Source of the DNA: Bacteroidota bacterium
GTDB taxonomy: Bacteria; Bacteroidota; Bacteroidia; Chitinophagales; Chitinophagaceae
NCBI GenBank assembly: GCA_013285915.1
Contig: JABDGS010000011.1
Span: forward strand, 1-57,588
DNA length: 57,588 nt
Direction of reading: 5' to 3'
This document shows, piece by piece, positions 25,281 to 33,363 of this stretch. The notes below the pieces were generated by a model. It made no database searches. It saw only the letters and a list, made by a program, of their open reading frames with translations, and was not told the DNA's origin. The position numbers were made by a program, and so were the translations under genes. Each line of letters begins with the position of its first letter. The stretch's first letter is position 1.

Positions 25281-26864
25281 ATGAAACGATCATTGTTTGT
25301 TATTGGCCTGGCTTTTTCATCAGCATCTTTTTCACAAAACCTTAATATTATTCCTGCGCCGGTATCGGCGGAAGCAAGAACGGGAACTTTTACAATTACT
25401 GCTTCAACAAAAATAATTCTTGAAGGATCGGGCACTAAAAAAACTGCCGATTTTTTTAACAACTACCTTAAAGAATACTATGGTTTTACGCTGCCGGTAG
25501 CTAAACCAAAGGCACCTGAAAAAAATGCGATTGTTTTAAATTTTGATAAGATTGAAAACGCTGTGCCCGGCGCTTATAACCTTGCTGTTGACAAGGATAA
25601 GGTATATATTGGTGGAGATGACGAAGAGGGCGTGTTTTATGGCATGCAAACTTTAATACAATTGCTGCCGGTTGAAAAATCGCCTGCACTTACTGTGCAG
25701 CAATGTGTTATAGCCGATGCACCTCGCTTTGCTTACCGCGGCCTGCACCTTGATTGTGGCCGTCATTTTTTTTCAGTTGATTTTGTAAAACAATATATTG
25801 ACTTTATTGCGCTGCATAAAATGAACACCTTTCACTGGCATTTAACTGAAGACCAGGGCTGGCGTATAGAAATAAAGAGGTACCCAAAGCTTACACAGGT
25901 TGGCAGTTGCCGCGCAGGCACAGCTACAGGGCATAATAAAGGCAACGACAGCACACCTTACTGCGGTTACTATACCCAGGCCCAGGTAAAAGATGTGGTA
26001 AAATACGCAGCCGACAGGTATGTAACCATTATCCCCGAAATTGAAATGCCGGGTCATGGCCTTGCGGCCCTTGCATCATACCCTTACCTGGGTTGTACTA
26101 AAGGCCCCTACAAAACAGGTGAAAAATGGGGAGTATTTAAAGATGTTTATTGTGCGGGGAATGATTCAACCTACAAGTTTATTGAAAATGTGCTTGATGA
26201 GGTAATGGCCTTGTTTCCATCAAAGTTTATACATATTGGCGGCGACGAGTGCCCTAAGGACGCATGGAAAACATGCCCCGTATGCCAGAAAAGAATAAAG
26301 AGCGAAGGCCTTAAGGATGAAAATGCATTGCAAAGCTATTTTATACAGCGTGTGGAGAAATATTTAAACAGTAAAGGCCGCAACATAATTGGCTGGGACG
26401 AAATACTGGAAGGCGGCCTTGCGCCTAACGCAACCGTTATGAGCTGGCGTGGTGAAGAAGGCGGTATTGCAGCAGCTAAACAGCACCATAAAGTTGTTAT
26501 GACACCCGGCAAATATGTATATTTTGACCACGCGCAAAGTAAAAAGGAAGATTCGCTTACCATTGGCGGCGACCTGCCCCTGGAAGTTGTGTATGAATAT
26601 GAGCCTGTGCCTGCAGAGCTTGGCCCTGATGAGAGCAGTTACGTGATGGGTGCCCAGGCAAACGTATGGAGTGAATACATGGCTAACACCAGTAAAGTTG
26701 AATATATGCTGTTTCCGCGCCTGTCTGCTTTAAGCGAGGTGTTGTGGAGCCCGAAGGCTGCTAAAAGCTGGGATAATTTTTTAAGCCGCATGCAGGTACA
26801 ATATAAGCGCTACGGCCTATGGAAAGTTAATTATAACACGAAGGGAATAAACAAAGGAGAGTAA
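25281..26864 (+). CDS. Beta-N-acetylhexosaminidase (GH20), exported
   Basis: This 527-residue protein removes terminal N-acetylglucosamine or N-acetylgalactosamine from glycans such as chitin oligosaccharides or peptidoglycan fragments. The signal peptide ends near FSSASFSQ. The GH20b N-terminal alpha/beta domain spans roughly residues 20-145, and the GH20 TIM barrel follows from YRGLHLDCGRHFF. The catalytic Asp-Glu pair of substrate-assisted hydrolysis is D322-E323 in HIGGDECPK. Other family signatures are NTFHWHLTEDQGWRIEIK, IPEIEMPGHG and IIGWDEILEGG. Length and motifs are complete. It has its own terminator downstream. No chitinase or transporter gene is adjacent. Confidence 0.93.
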   Translation: MKRSLFVIGLAFSSASFSQNLNIIPAPVSAEARTGTFTITASTKIILEGSGTKKTADFFNNYLKEYYGFTLPVAKPKAPEKNAIVLNFDKIENAVPGAYNLAVDKDKVYIGGDDEEGVFYGMQTLIQLLPVEKSPALTVQQCVIADAPRFAYRGLHLDCGRHFFSVDFVKQYIDFIALHKMNTFHWHLTEDQGWRIEIKRYPKLTQVGSCRAGTATGHNKGNDSTPYCGYYTQAQVKDVVKYAADRYVTIIPEIEMPGHGLAALASYPYLGCTKGPYKTGEKWGVFKDVYCAGNDSTYKFIENVLDEVMALFPSKFIHIGGDECPKDAWKTCPVCQKRIKSEGLKDENALQSYFIQRVEKYLNSKGRNIIGWDEILEGGLAPNATVMSWRGEEGGIAAAKQHHKVVMTPGKYVYFDHAQSKKEDSLTIGGDLPLEVVYEYEPVPAELGPDESSYVMGAQANVWSEYMANTSKVEYMLFPRLSALSEVLWSPKAAKSWDNFLSRMQVQYKRYGLWKVNYNTKGINKGE

Positions 26865-26887
26865 TTTTTTAACCCCAACTATACCAC

Positions 26888-26930
26888 AAAGCCGCTGTTT
26901 TTAAAACAACCAGCGGCTTTGCTGTATTTT
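26888..26930 (+). terminator. Rho-independent terminator after the GH20 gene
   Basis: A perfect 10-bp stem, aaagccgctg (26888-26897) and cagcggcttt (26911-26920), with a 13-base loop is followed by gctgtattttta. Its position just after the GH20 stop and before the next start supports termination. It also argues that the next gene starts at the ATG at 26964 and not at a TTG inside this hairpin. Confidence 0.75.
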
Positions 26931-26963
26931 TACAAAAAAACAAAGGTGAATAAAGAAACTATC

Positions 26964-27467
26964 ATGATAATTATACTATCCGCTGCTGCTGCATACGGTA
27001 TAGTATATACGATACTTGTTTTGACGAAGAAAGATAAAAAGGAAACACCTGCTGCCCAAAACAACGCAGCCAGTACACAAATACAATTGCAGGCATACGA
27101 GAGACTGATCTTACTGGTTGACAGGATCGCGTTGCCAAACCTTATTGCCCGCCTCGGCAAACAAAGTATGAGTGCAAAAGAAATGCAGCATGCCATTACC
27201 CAAAATATTCGTGAAGAGTTTGATTATAATATAACACAACAGATATATGTAAGCGCTGATGCCTGGACAGCCGTAAAAAATTTGAAGGAACAAAACATGC
27301 TTATAGTAAATCAGCTTGCCAATGCTTTGCCACCTAATGCAACAGGCCTTGATTTGAATAAGCTGTTACTGCAGTTTTTAATGAATGACAAAAAAGGGAC
27401 ATTGCATGAAATAGTAAGCGAGGTATTGAGTTATGAAGCGAAAAAAGTGTTACTCCCGAATGCATAA
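26964..27467 (+). CDS. Membrane-anchored protein of unknown function upstream of methylmalonyl-CoA mutase
   Basis: From the ATG at 26964 the protein has 167 residues. One N-terminal membrane span (MIIILSAAAAYGIVYTILVL) is followed by a Lys/Asn/Gln linker. A helical cytoplasmic domain comes next (YERLILLVDRIALPNLIARL; LLQFLMNDKKGTLHEIVSEV). The earlier TTG at 26919 lies in the GH20 terminator and is rejected. Its stop is 24 bases before the mutase start, so the two are probably one transcript. I recall similar small proteins in Bacteroidota but cannot name the family with confidence. A link to the mutase rests on position only. Confidence 0.75.
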   Translation: MIIILSAAAAYGIVYTILVLTKKDKKETPAAQNNAASTQIQLQAYERLILLVDRIALPNLIARLGKQSMSAKEMQHAITQNIREEFDYNITQQIYVSADAWTAVKNLKEQNMLIVNQLANALPPNATGLDLNKLLLQFLMNDKKGTLHEIVSEVLSYEAKKVLLPNA

Positions 27468-27491
27468 TGCCAGTTAAAATTAAAAGATTGC

Positions 27492-29051
27492 ATGCCTGAC
27501 AAAAAAATTTATACTGACAGCGGAATTGAAATTGAGGGATTATATTCCGGCAACCAGAGACCAGAAACCGGGGACTTAGAAAAACCCGGCGAATTTCCCT
27601 ACACACGCGGTATACAAGCCGATATGTACAGGGGCAAGCTTTGGACCATGCGGCAATACGCAGGTTTTTCAACAGCAGAGGAAAGTAATAAGCGTTATCA
27701 TTATTTACTATCGCAGGGTGTAATGGGGTTAAGCGTTGCCTTTGACCTGCCTACGCAAATTGGGTACGACAGCGACCATCCATTATCAGAAGGTGAAGTT
27801 GGTAAAACAGGTGTTGCTATTGATACTATTGAAGATATAGAGCGTTTGTTTGCGGGTATAAAACTGCAGGATATTTCAACATCAATGACGATCAACTCAA
27901 CTGGTTTTATTTTGCTTGCGTTTTATGTGGCGCTTGCAAAAAAACAGGGCGCCGACCTAACCAAAATAACAGGCACTATACAAAACGATATATTAAAGGA
28001 ATATGCTGCGCGCGGCACGTATATATACCCTCCTCGCTACAGCATGCGCATCATCACCGATATTTTTGAATGGTGCAGCGCGCATTTACCCAAATGGAAT
28101 ACCATATCCATCAGCGGTTACCATATACGCGAAGCAGGCAGCACGGCGGTACAGGAAATTGCCTTTACTTTAAGCAATGGTAAAGCATACGTAAAAGCTG
28201 CGCTTGAAAAAGGGCTTGATATAAATGTATTTGGCAAGCGGCTGTCATTCTTTTTTAATGCGCATAATAATTTGTTTGAAGAGGTGGCTAAGTTTCGTGC
28301 AGCCAGGCGCATGTGGGCGCATATTATGAAAGAACTTGGTGCCACTGATGAAAAGGCGATGATGCTGCGTTTCCACACCCAAACAGGTGGAAGCACGCTT
28401 GCTGCACAACAGCCGCTAAACAATATACCGCGCGTAACTATTCAAACCCTTGCAGCCGTTTTGGGTGGCACCCAAAGCCTGCACACCAATGGGTATGATG
28501 AAGCGCTTAGCCTGCCTACCGAGGACGCAGCGCGCATAGCTTTGCGCACACAGCAAATTGTTGCTTTTGAAAGCGGCGCTCCCGATACTGTTGATCCTCT
28601 CGGTGGCAGTTACTTTATAGAGTCGCTTACAAACGAAGTTGAAAAAGAGGCCTTAAAGTTAATAGAACGGATTGATGCTATGGGAGGCAGTGTAAGCGCT
28701 ATTGAGCAAGGCTTTATACAAAATGAAATTGCGCGCAGCGCTTATGAATACCAGCAAAAAGTTGAAAGCGGGGAAAAAATTATTGTTGGTGTAAATAAAT
28801 TTACTGCTAAAGAAGATAACACTACTCCCCTATTTAAGATTGACGACAGCATAAGAAAAATACAAAGCGACCGGCTGGCTATATTAAAAAACAAGCGGGA
28901 TAATAATAAAGCAACTGGCTGCGTGGCCGCAATATCTGCAGCTGCAAAAGATGGCAGCAACCTGATGCCTGTTGTGATTGACGCTGTAGAAAACTATTGC
29001 ACCCTTGGTGAGATTGCAGATGTACTAAGAGCAGAATGGGGTGAATTTTAG
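27492..29051 (+). CDS. Methylmalonyl-CoA mutase, catalytic (large) subunit without B12-binding domain
   Basis: This 519-residue protein contains only the substrate-binding TIM-barrel half of an adenosylcobalamin-dependent acyl-CoA mutase, which interconverts methylmalonyl-CoA and succinyl-CoA. Conserved blocks are [38 protein letters not shown] and [20 protein letters not shown]. Tyr56, Arg174 and His211 have exactly the spacing of Tyr89, Arg207 and His244 in the Propionibacterium enzyme; isobutyryl-CoA mutases carry Phe and Gln at the first two sites. Methylmalonyl-CoA is therefore the likely substrate. The C-terminal DxHxxG cobalamin domain is absent, so a separate small subunit must exist outside the window. 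It lies behind a small membrane protein, probably in one transcript. Confidence 0.9.
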   Translation: MPDKKIYTDSGIEIEGLYSGNQRPETGDLEKPGEFPYTRGIQADMYRGKLWTMRQYAGFSTAEESNKRYHYLLSQGVMGLSVAFDLPTQIGYDSDHPLSEGEVGKTGVAIDTIEDIERLFAGIKLQDISTSMTINSTGFILLAFYVALAKKQGADLTKITGTIQNDILKEYAARGTYIYPPRYSMRIITDIFEWCSAHLPKWNTISISGYHIREAGSTAVQEIAFTLSNGKAYVKAALEKGLDINVFGKRLSFFFNAHNNLFEEVAKFRAARRMWAHIMKELGATDEKAMMLRFHTQTGGSTLAAQQPLNNIPRVTIQTLAAVLGGTQSLHTNGYDEALSLPTEDAARIALRTQQIVAFESGAPDTVDPLGGSYFIESLTNEVEKEALKLIERIDAMGGSVSAIEQGFIQNEIARSAYEYQQKVESGEKIIVGVNKFTAKEDNTTPLFKIDDSIRKIQSDRLAILKNKRDNNKATGCVAAISAAAKDGSNLMPVVIDAVENYCTLGEIADVLRAEWGEF

Positions 29052-29146
29052 AACAAGGGCTTTGAGATTTAGAGGCATTGATATAATTGACAATCAAGTT
29101 AGTACGGCCACACAAATTTTATCCTGTGTTTATTAGTACACTTATT

Positions 29147-29159
29147 TTGTAAATTACAA
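29147..29159. promoter_or_regulatory. Dyad operator candidate upstream of antitoxin gene
   Basis: A perfect 13-base dyad, TTGTAA-A-TTACAA, ends 17 bases before the ATG of the antitoxin-like gene. Toxin-antitoxin promoters are typically autorepressed at such sites, so this is a plausible operator. The inference rests on position and symmetry only. Confidence 0.35.
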
Positions 29160-29176
29160 TATAAAAACCTGGAATT

Positions 29177-29404
29177 ATGAGTACCGGTGTGATGAAAGAA
29201 AAACTGCATAGCCTTATTGAAAATGATGATGACAAGCTGGTAAAAATGCTTTATGCTGTGGCGAAGGAGTATATCGATGAAGATGATTATGTATTTACCG
29301 AAGAAGATATTACTGAGTTTGAAACGACGAGCATGAATATTACAAAAGGAACAAGCAAAGCATATTCCTGGGATGAGGCTAAAAAAATTATAACCAGTAA
29401 ATAA
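29177..29404 (+). CDS. Antitoxin-like small protein (orphaned RelE/ParE-type module)
   Basis: This is a 75-residue acidic protein. A helical N-terminal half (VMKEKLHSLIENDDDKLVKM) leads to a C-terminal tail with EDITEFETTSMNITKG and SWDEAKKII. The architecture of short helical region plus SxDEAKKxI tail is that of Bacteroidota addiction-module antitoxins, whose tail binds the RelE/ParE toxin. The next gene starts immediately after its stop (ATG at 29405), as in such operons. That toxin gene is broken, so this antitoxin has no intact local partner. A dyad lies in its promoter region. No DNA-binding fold is evident by eye. Confidence 0.7.
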   Translation: MSTGVMKEKLHSLIENDDDKLVKMLYAVAKEYIDEDDYVFTEEDITEFETTSMNITKGTSKAYSWDEAKKIITSK

Positions 29405-29554
29405 ATGGCTTACGCCTTGTTAGTTGAGCATACGGCAACCATTAAAATGCATGAAGCGTATGAATGGTATGAATCAAAACGGGAAGGATTATTTCATCCC
29501 GCCCAGCTCCATAATAATTTTATACTCTTCGTCTGTAACAGGCTGTACAGATAA
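29405..29554 (+). pseudogene. Truncated RelE/ParE-family toxin (N-terminal remnant)
   Basis: Directly after the antitoxin stop, an ATG opens a frame of 49 residues. The first part (LVEHTATIKMHEAYEWYESK, then REGL) matches the N-terminal helix of ParE/RelE toxins, which normally continues as REGLGxxF for about 100 residues. At about 29488 the frame runs into DNA that is the 3' end of the EVE gene on the other strand, and it stops at 29552-29554. The toxin core and catalytic end are missing. The join looks like a deletion or rearrangement whose breakpoint coincides with the EVE stop codon. Confidence 0.7.
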
Positions 29555-29899
29555 CCTGCCGAGGCGTACCAAGGCCATATTTGCAAGGCGTTTATCAGCT
29601 TTTACAGTTTCAAGGTTAACTGGCTTTTTTATTTTTTTAAAAGGCCTTAGATCAACCACTACCCAATTTGCATCGTCGGTAGTTGGATCCTGGTAAGACT
29701 CTTTGGCAACTTTGGCTATGCCTACAATTTCAAGGCCTTCATTGCTGTGGTACCAAAACACCTCGTCGCCTTTTTTCATGGCTTTAAGGTTGTTGCGCGC
29801 AGCATAATTACGCACGCCATCCCACATGGTTTGTTTGTCTTCAACAAACTTATCCCAACTGTATTTAAACGGTTCTGATTTTACAAGCCAGTATGCCAT
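29489..29899 (-). CDS. EVE domain protein
   Basis: This 136-residue protein is a complete EVE domain, a PUA-like fold that binds modified bases in DNA or RNA. Signature blocks are MAYWLVKSEPFKYSWDKF, WDGVRNYAARNNLK, GDEVFWYHSNEGLEIVGIAK and YQDPTTDD. Stand-alone EVE proteins are common in bacteria and related to human THYN1. Some are fused to restriction or defence modules, but nothing of that kind is adjacent here. Its 3' end abuts the truncated toxin gene in convergent orientation. Its start codon lies three bases from the edge of a 128-bp element with inverted ends, so its promoter must lie within or beyond that element. Confidence 0.9.
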   Translation of the reverse strand: MAYWLVKSEPFKYSWDKFVEDKQTMWDGVRNYAARNNLKAMKKGDEVFWYHSNEGLEIVGIAKVAKESYQDPTTDDANWVVVDLRPFKKIKKPVNLETVKADKRLANMALVRLGRLSVQPVTDEEYKIIMELGGMK

Positions 29900-29901
29900 A
29901 C

Positions 29902-30029
29902 CCCTGCCCCTAAAGGGGCGATTTAAAATTTCTTGAATGGATTAACAGGATAAATATATAAACTTCCAATGTAATAATGAAGCCTGGAAAAACCTTTTGA
30001 ATACTTAAAGTACCCTCTTAGGGGCAGGG
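29902..30029. repeat. 128-bp element with 12-bp perfect terminal inverted repeats
   Basis: The ends ccctgcccctaa (29902-29913) and ttaggggcaggg (30018-30029) are exact inverted copies flanking about 104 bp of AT-rich DNA. The element fills almost the whole gap between the lutA-like stop and the EVE start. The left end continues into a small palindrome (cccctaaagggg). No clear target duplication is seen. It resembles a miniature inverted-repeat element or long hairpin terminator. Confidence 0.5.
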
Positions 30030-30033
30030 ATTG

Positions 30034-30753
30034 TTACCATCCACTTGCCAGTACATCGGCTAAGTGCAGGCTTTTTATATTGGCGCCGCGGTTTTTGGCA
30101 TAACCATCTAAGTGCATCAGGCAGCTCATGTCTGTACTTATTAAATATTCTGCACCGGTTTCAGTAGCGTGGTGTATTTTTTGGTCGCCCATGGCAATGC
30201 TTATCGGTTCAAACTTTACTGCGAAGGTGCCGCCGAAACCACAACAGGTTTCAACATCATCCATCTCCACTATTTCAAGCCCCTGTACTTTTGATAACAG
30301 TTGCCTGGGCTCAGCCTTTATCCTGCATTCGCGCAGGCCGGCACAGCTATCGTGGTATGTTGCCTTGCCTTTAAGCTTAGCGCCTACATCATCCACCTTC
30401 AGCACTTTTATCATAAATTCAGAAAACTCAAACAGGCGTTCAGAAAGGCGTTTAACTTTATTATGCTCAGAAGAATTATCAAAAAGTTTGCTGTAATAAT
30501 TGCGTACAAAGCCAGTACAACTTGCACTGGGTGCCACTATATACTCGCTGCCGTCAAAGTCTTTTATAAACTTACTGCATACATCTTTAGCCTCACCCCA
30601 AAAACCTGCGTTAAAAGCGGGCTGGCCGCAACAGGTTTGGTTTGTGTTGTACGATACAGTACAACCCGCTTTCTCCAGCACCTTTACCATATTAAATGCA
30701 ACGGTTGGATATAGCTGATCAACAAAACAAGGTATAAAAATTTGTACGTTCAT
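30034..30753 (-). CDS. LutA/YkgE-like (Fe-S)-binding subunit, cysteine-rich CCG-domain protein
   Basis: This 239-residue protein has two CCG domains, the cysteine-rich repeats found in lactate utilisation protein LutA, glycolate oxidase GlcF and heterodisulphide reductase HdrB. The first domain has CFVDQLYP and TCCGQPAFNAG; the second has YHDSCAGLRE and ETCCGFGGTF. In LutABC the protein is one subunit of an iron-sulphur L-lactate oxidising complex that works with LutB and LutC. Neither partner is in the window, so it is either encoded apart from them or serves another redox enzyme. It lies 72 bases after ribH on the same strand, separated by a hairpin-forming repeat. Confidence 0.88.
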   Translation of the reverse strand: MNVQIFIPCFVDQLYPTVAFNMVKVLEKAGCTVSYNTNQTCCGQPAFNAGFWGEAKDVCSKFIKDFDGSEYIVAPSASCTGFVRNYYSKLFDNSSEHNKVKRLSERLFEFSEFMIKVLKVDDVGAKLKGKATYHDSCAGLRECRIKAEPRQLLSKVQGLEIVEMDDVETCCGFGGTFAVKFEPISIAMGDQKIHHATETGAEYLISTDMSCLMHLDGYAKNRGANIKSLHLADVLASGW

Positions 30754-30762
30754 TTGTCTTGG

Positions 30763-30826
30763 GTTTGAATGTTTGAGCGTTTGAAAAGGTTGATTGTTAC
30801 TTTAACATTCAAACTCTTCAAACAAT
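30763..30826. repeat. Octamer repeat (TTTGAATG type) forming a hairpin
   Basis: Degenerate 8-bp units tttgaatg/tttgagcg/tttgaaaa begin at 30764. The arm gtttgaatgtt (30763-30773) is perfectly complementary to aacattcaaac (30804-30814). It fills the gap between lutA and ribH and could act as an intercistronic terminator or mRNA stabiliser. The same octamer family recurs at 33108, 49465 and 52347. Confidence 0.6.
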
Positions 30827-31311
30827 TAAACTTTCTTCAATTTCCTGTTCAACTCTATCATCTTCAAAGCTGTAACTGCAGCTTCTTCTCCCTTATGGCC
30901 GTGTATACCGCCGGTACGCTCCCATGCCTGCTCTTCGTTATCAACGGTAAGCACGCCAAAAATCACCGGAACATCAAGCACCAGGTTTAAAGATACAACG
31001 CCATCTGTTACCGCTTTGCACACATAATCAAAATGTGGCGTGCCACCGCGAATTACTGCACCGAGGGTTATGAAAGCATCAGCCGGTGCGTTATTACCTT
31101 CAGCATACGCCTTTACCGCGAACGAAATTTCTACAGCACCGGGTACTGTAAGCGTTGTGCATTTTGCCCCCGAAGCTTTTATTACAGCTTTGCACCCTTT
31201 TTCAAGCTTATTAATGATTGGTGCATTCCACTCAGTTTTTACAATAACAATAAAGGCATCCTTTATTTGGGGGATGCCTTTATTTAATTCGGTATTTCCT
31301 TTTGCAGCCAT
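30826..31311 (-). CDS. ribH: 6,7-dimethyl-8-ribityllumazine synthase
   Basis: This 161-residue enzyme catalyses the penultimate step of riboflavin synthesis: condensation of 5-amino-6-ribitylaminouracil with dihydroxybutanone phosphate. Family motifs are all present: the substrate pocket VKTEWNAPI, VPGAVEISFAVKA, the phosphate-binding and catalytic stretch GAVIRGGTPHFDYVC with its conserved His, and VPVIFGVLTVDNEEQA. Length is typical. The start lies two bases after the stop of the TPR protein gene, so the pair is co-translated. A TPR gene upstream of ribH is a common Bacteroidota arrangement. No riboswitch-like structure is seen upstream. Confidence 0.95.
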   Translation of the reverse strand: MAAKGNTELNKGIPQIKDAFIVIVKTEWNAPIINKLEKGCKAVIKASGAKCTTLTVPGAVEISFAVKAYAEGNNAPADAFITLGAVIRGGTPHFDYVCKAVTDGVVSLNLVLDVPVIFGVLTVDNEEQAWERTGGIHGHKGEEAAVTALKMIELNRKLKKV

Positions 31312-31313
31312 TA

Positions 31314-32003
31314 TTATTTTGAGCTGGTTTCGTTCGGTTCAATACTTAAGCGATAAATATATTTATCTGCCTGCCTGCCTTTTGCAGTAGTGGGAAATTT
31401 TTCTTTAAGCTCTTTGTATATGTCAACAGCCTCTTTTGTTTTACCGATGGTTTCAGACAATAAGCCTGCCCTGAAAAGGTATTCAGAAGCGTTCAGTTCA
31501 TCTGACCCAAATGTTTCAGCAGCCTTTTTATAGCTTGATACTGCCTGGTCGTTTTGCTTAAGCTCGCTATAGGCGTCGCCCAAAGCGCCGTAGGCCATCA
31601 TTTGTATTTGCTTTGCATTTGTGCTAAAGTCCTCAAGATATTTTACCGCACTTTTAAAATCGCCGGTTTGCAGGTAGCAAACGCCTGCGTAGTATTTGGC
31701 AAGGTTACCTGCTTTTGTACCGTCAAAATTTTTTGCGATATAAACAAAGCCTTTGTGAAGGCCATCGCCATTTAAAGCAAGCTTTAACGAATCCGCCCTG
31801 AAATATGTTTCTGCATGGTATATAGCAAGATTTGCCTGGTCTTCCTTAGGCCCTGCAACATAAGTTTTATAAGCATACCAGCCACCTACTGCAATAACCA
31901 CCACCACAATGGCAGTTACCAGCACTTTTTGATTTTTTTGCCACCAGTCTTTCATTTTCAAAATAGGATCAGTTTCCACCTGGTGCAGCTTGTTATCAGA
32001 CAT
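31314..32003 (-). CDS. Membrane-anchored tetratricopeptide repeat protein (YfgM-like)
   Basis: The protein has 229 residues. A cytoplasmic N-terminal segment (about 25 residues) is followed by one membrane span (VLVTAIVVVVIAVGGWYAY) and then tandem TPR helices, for example AKYYAGVCYLQTGDFKSAVK, GALGDAYSELKQNDQAVSSY and YLFRAGLLSETIGKTKEAVD. The domain faces the periplasm. The topology resembles YfgM, which associates with the Sec translocon, but sequence alone does not show that role. It is tightly coupled to ribH (two-base gap), a link that is probably regulatory, not functional. It is preceded by pdhA, with 58 bases between. Confidence 0.85.
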   Translation of the reverse strand: MSDNKLHQVETDPILKMKDWWQKNQKVLVTAIVVVVIAVGGWYAYKTYVAGPKEDQANLAIYHAETYFRADSLKLALNGDGLHKGFVYIAKNFDGTKAGNLAKYYAGVCYLQTGDFKSAVKYLEDFSTNAKQIQMMAYGALGDAYSELKQNDQAVSSYKKAAETFGSDELNASEYLFRAGLLSETIGKTKEAVDIYKELKEKFPTTAKGRQADKYIYRLSIEPNETSSK

Positions 32004-32061
32004 AATTAAATTTTAAATTTCGGGTTATATGGCAATTTTTAAATTGGTTACAACAATAGTA

Positions 32062-33057
32062 CTAATCAACAATAAAAGGGTAATTCGCGTCTTTATATAC
32101 ATCTTTCAACACCTCGTCATCACCCGGCCATGGACTTTCTTCAGCAAATTTCACTGTTTCTTCCACCACAGCGGCTATCCGGTCGTCAATAGCCTTTATT
32201 TCCTCGTCGGTTGCAAACTCATTTTCCTTAATAGTGTGCAACACCAATGTAATCGGGTCCTTCCCTTTGTATTCTTCCACTTCTTCTTTAGTACGGTACT
32301 TTTGAGGATCGCTTATTGAGTGGCCTTTGTACCTGTAGGTTTTCATTTCAAGCAGCGTTGGGCCGCCTTTTTCACGTGCGCGTTTTACGGCTCTTGCAAC
32401 GGCATCGTGCACCGTTTCGGGCACCATACCGTCAACTTTGTCGCCCGGCATGTCGTACGCATCCGCCAGCGTATAAATATCTGTAACGTTGCTTGTTCTT
32501 TCAACTGACGTGCCCATTGCGTAATTGTTGTTTTCGCAAATAAAAACAACGGGCAATTTCCAAAGCATTGCCAGGTTAAAGGTTTCGTGCAATATACCCT
32601 GCCTTGATGCGCCATCGCCAAAAAAACAAAGCACCACGTTATCAGTGCCTTTGTATTGTTCAGCAAAGGCTAAACCACCCGCAGTGCCTATTTGTGCCCC
32701 TACTATACCATGGCCACCAAAAAAATGGTGCTCAACGCCAAAAAAGTGCATACTGCCACCCTTGCCCTTTGCACAGCCCGTAGCCTTACCGTAAAGCTCG
32801 GCCATACAGGCTTTTGGGTCAACGCCTTTTGAAAGCGCCAAACCATGATCGCGGTAAGCAGTAATAAAAGGGTCTTCCGGCCTTGTAGCAGTCATGCAAC
32901 CGGCAGCAATTGCTTCCTGCCCAATGTATGCATGAAAAAAGCCGCGTATTTTGCCGGCCATTTTATACATTTCCTCGGCTTTCAATTCAAACTGGCGGAT
33001 AAGCTGCATAAGCTCATACCAGTACATATATGTTTCCTTTGAAAACTTGCTTGGCAC
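32062..33057 (-). CDS. pdhA: Pyruvate dehydrogenase E1 component, alpha subunit
   Basis: This 331-residue enzyme is the thiamine diphosphate-binding half of the E1 heterotetramer, which decarboxylates pyruvate and feeds the lipoyl E2. The ThDP motif runs from FFGDGASRQG to FICENNNYAMGT. Other E1-alpha marks are YIGQEAIAAG, KGKGGSMHFF and RYKGHSISDP (phosphorylation-loop region). I take GTG at 33057 as the start because the residues after it (KFSKETYMYWYELM) match the usual N-terminus of Bacteroidota E1-alpha; the first ATG would remove part of it. No E1-beta or E2 gene is next to it, as is common in this phylum. A TAnnTTTG box lies 20 bases upstream. Confidence 0.93.
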   Translation of the reverse strand: MPSKFSKETYMYWYELMQLIRQFELKAEEMYKMAGKIRGFFHAYIGQEAIAAGCMTATRPEDPFITAYRDHGLALSKGVDPKACMAELYGKATGCAKGKGGSMHFFGVEHHFFGGHGIVGAQIGTAGGLAFAEQYKGTDNVVLCFFGDGASRQGILHETFNLAMLWKLPVVFICENNNYAMGTSVERTSNVTDIYTLADAYDMPGDKVDGMVPETVHDAVARAVKRAREKGGPTLLEMKTYRYKGHSISDPQKYRTKEEVEEYKGKDPITLVLHTIKENEFATDEEIKAIDDRIAAVVEETVKFAEESPWPGDDEVLKDVYKDANYPFIVD

Positions 33058-33076
33058 TTTAATAAATTTGAGGGGG

Positions 33077-33084
33077 CAAATATA
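33077..33084 (-). promoter_or_regulatory. Candidate -7 box for pdhA
   Basis: The minus strand reads TATATTTG, an exact match to the Bacteroidota -7 consensus TAnnTTTG, 20 bases before the chosen GTG start. No good TTTG -33 element is seen at the right distance, so support is partial. Confidence 0.35.
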
Positions 33085-33300
33085 GGGAGAAGGATTGATT
33101 AGGCGAAGTTTGAATGTTTTAAAGTTTGAATGATGCGGAACCAGGCATGCGCGGCGAAAAGGCTTTTGCTTAAAATAGGGCCATTTTCATGTACTTATAA
33201 GAAACCAATTGATTGGTAAAATGGTGCGGCTACTGGTAAAATCGATGAACCATTAAATATACATTAAAATTGATATATGAACTAATTGTTACACGCAAAA

Positions 33301-33308
33301 TATATTTG
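33301..33308 (+). promoter_or_regulatory. Candidate -7 box for the 93-residue orphan gene
   Basis: TATATTTG matches the TAnnTTTG consensus 55 bases before the ATG. A well-spaced -33 TTTG element is not evident, and the surrounding DNA is very AT-rich, so chance occurrence is possible. Confidence 0.3.
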
Positions 33309-33363
33309 TTTATATATATAATAATTTGTTATTTTTAGCACTGCATAGATAACTCCCCCTAAA

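Larger units (their letters stand above)
33058..33363. other. Divergent intergenic region between pdhA and a small orphan gene
   Basis: It contains two -7-like boxes (33077-33084 minus, 33301-33308 plus), a short octamer-type repeat (gtttgaatg at 33108 and again at 33124), and a perfect dyad accaat-tg-attggt at 33204-33217. That dyad is nested in an outer pair ccatttt (33181) and aaaatgg (33218). No gene is visible. Confidence 0.5.
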
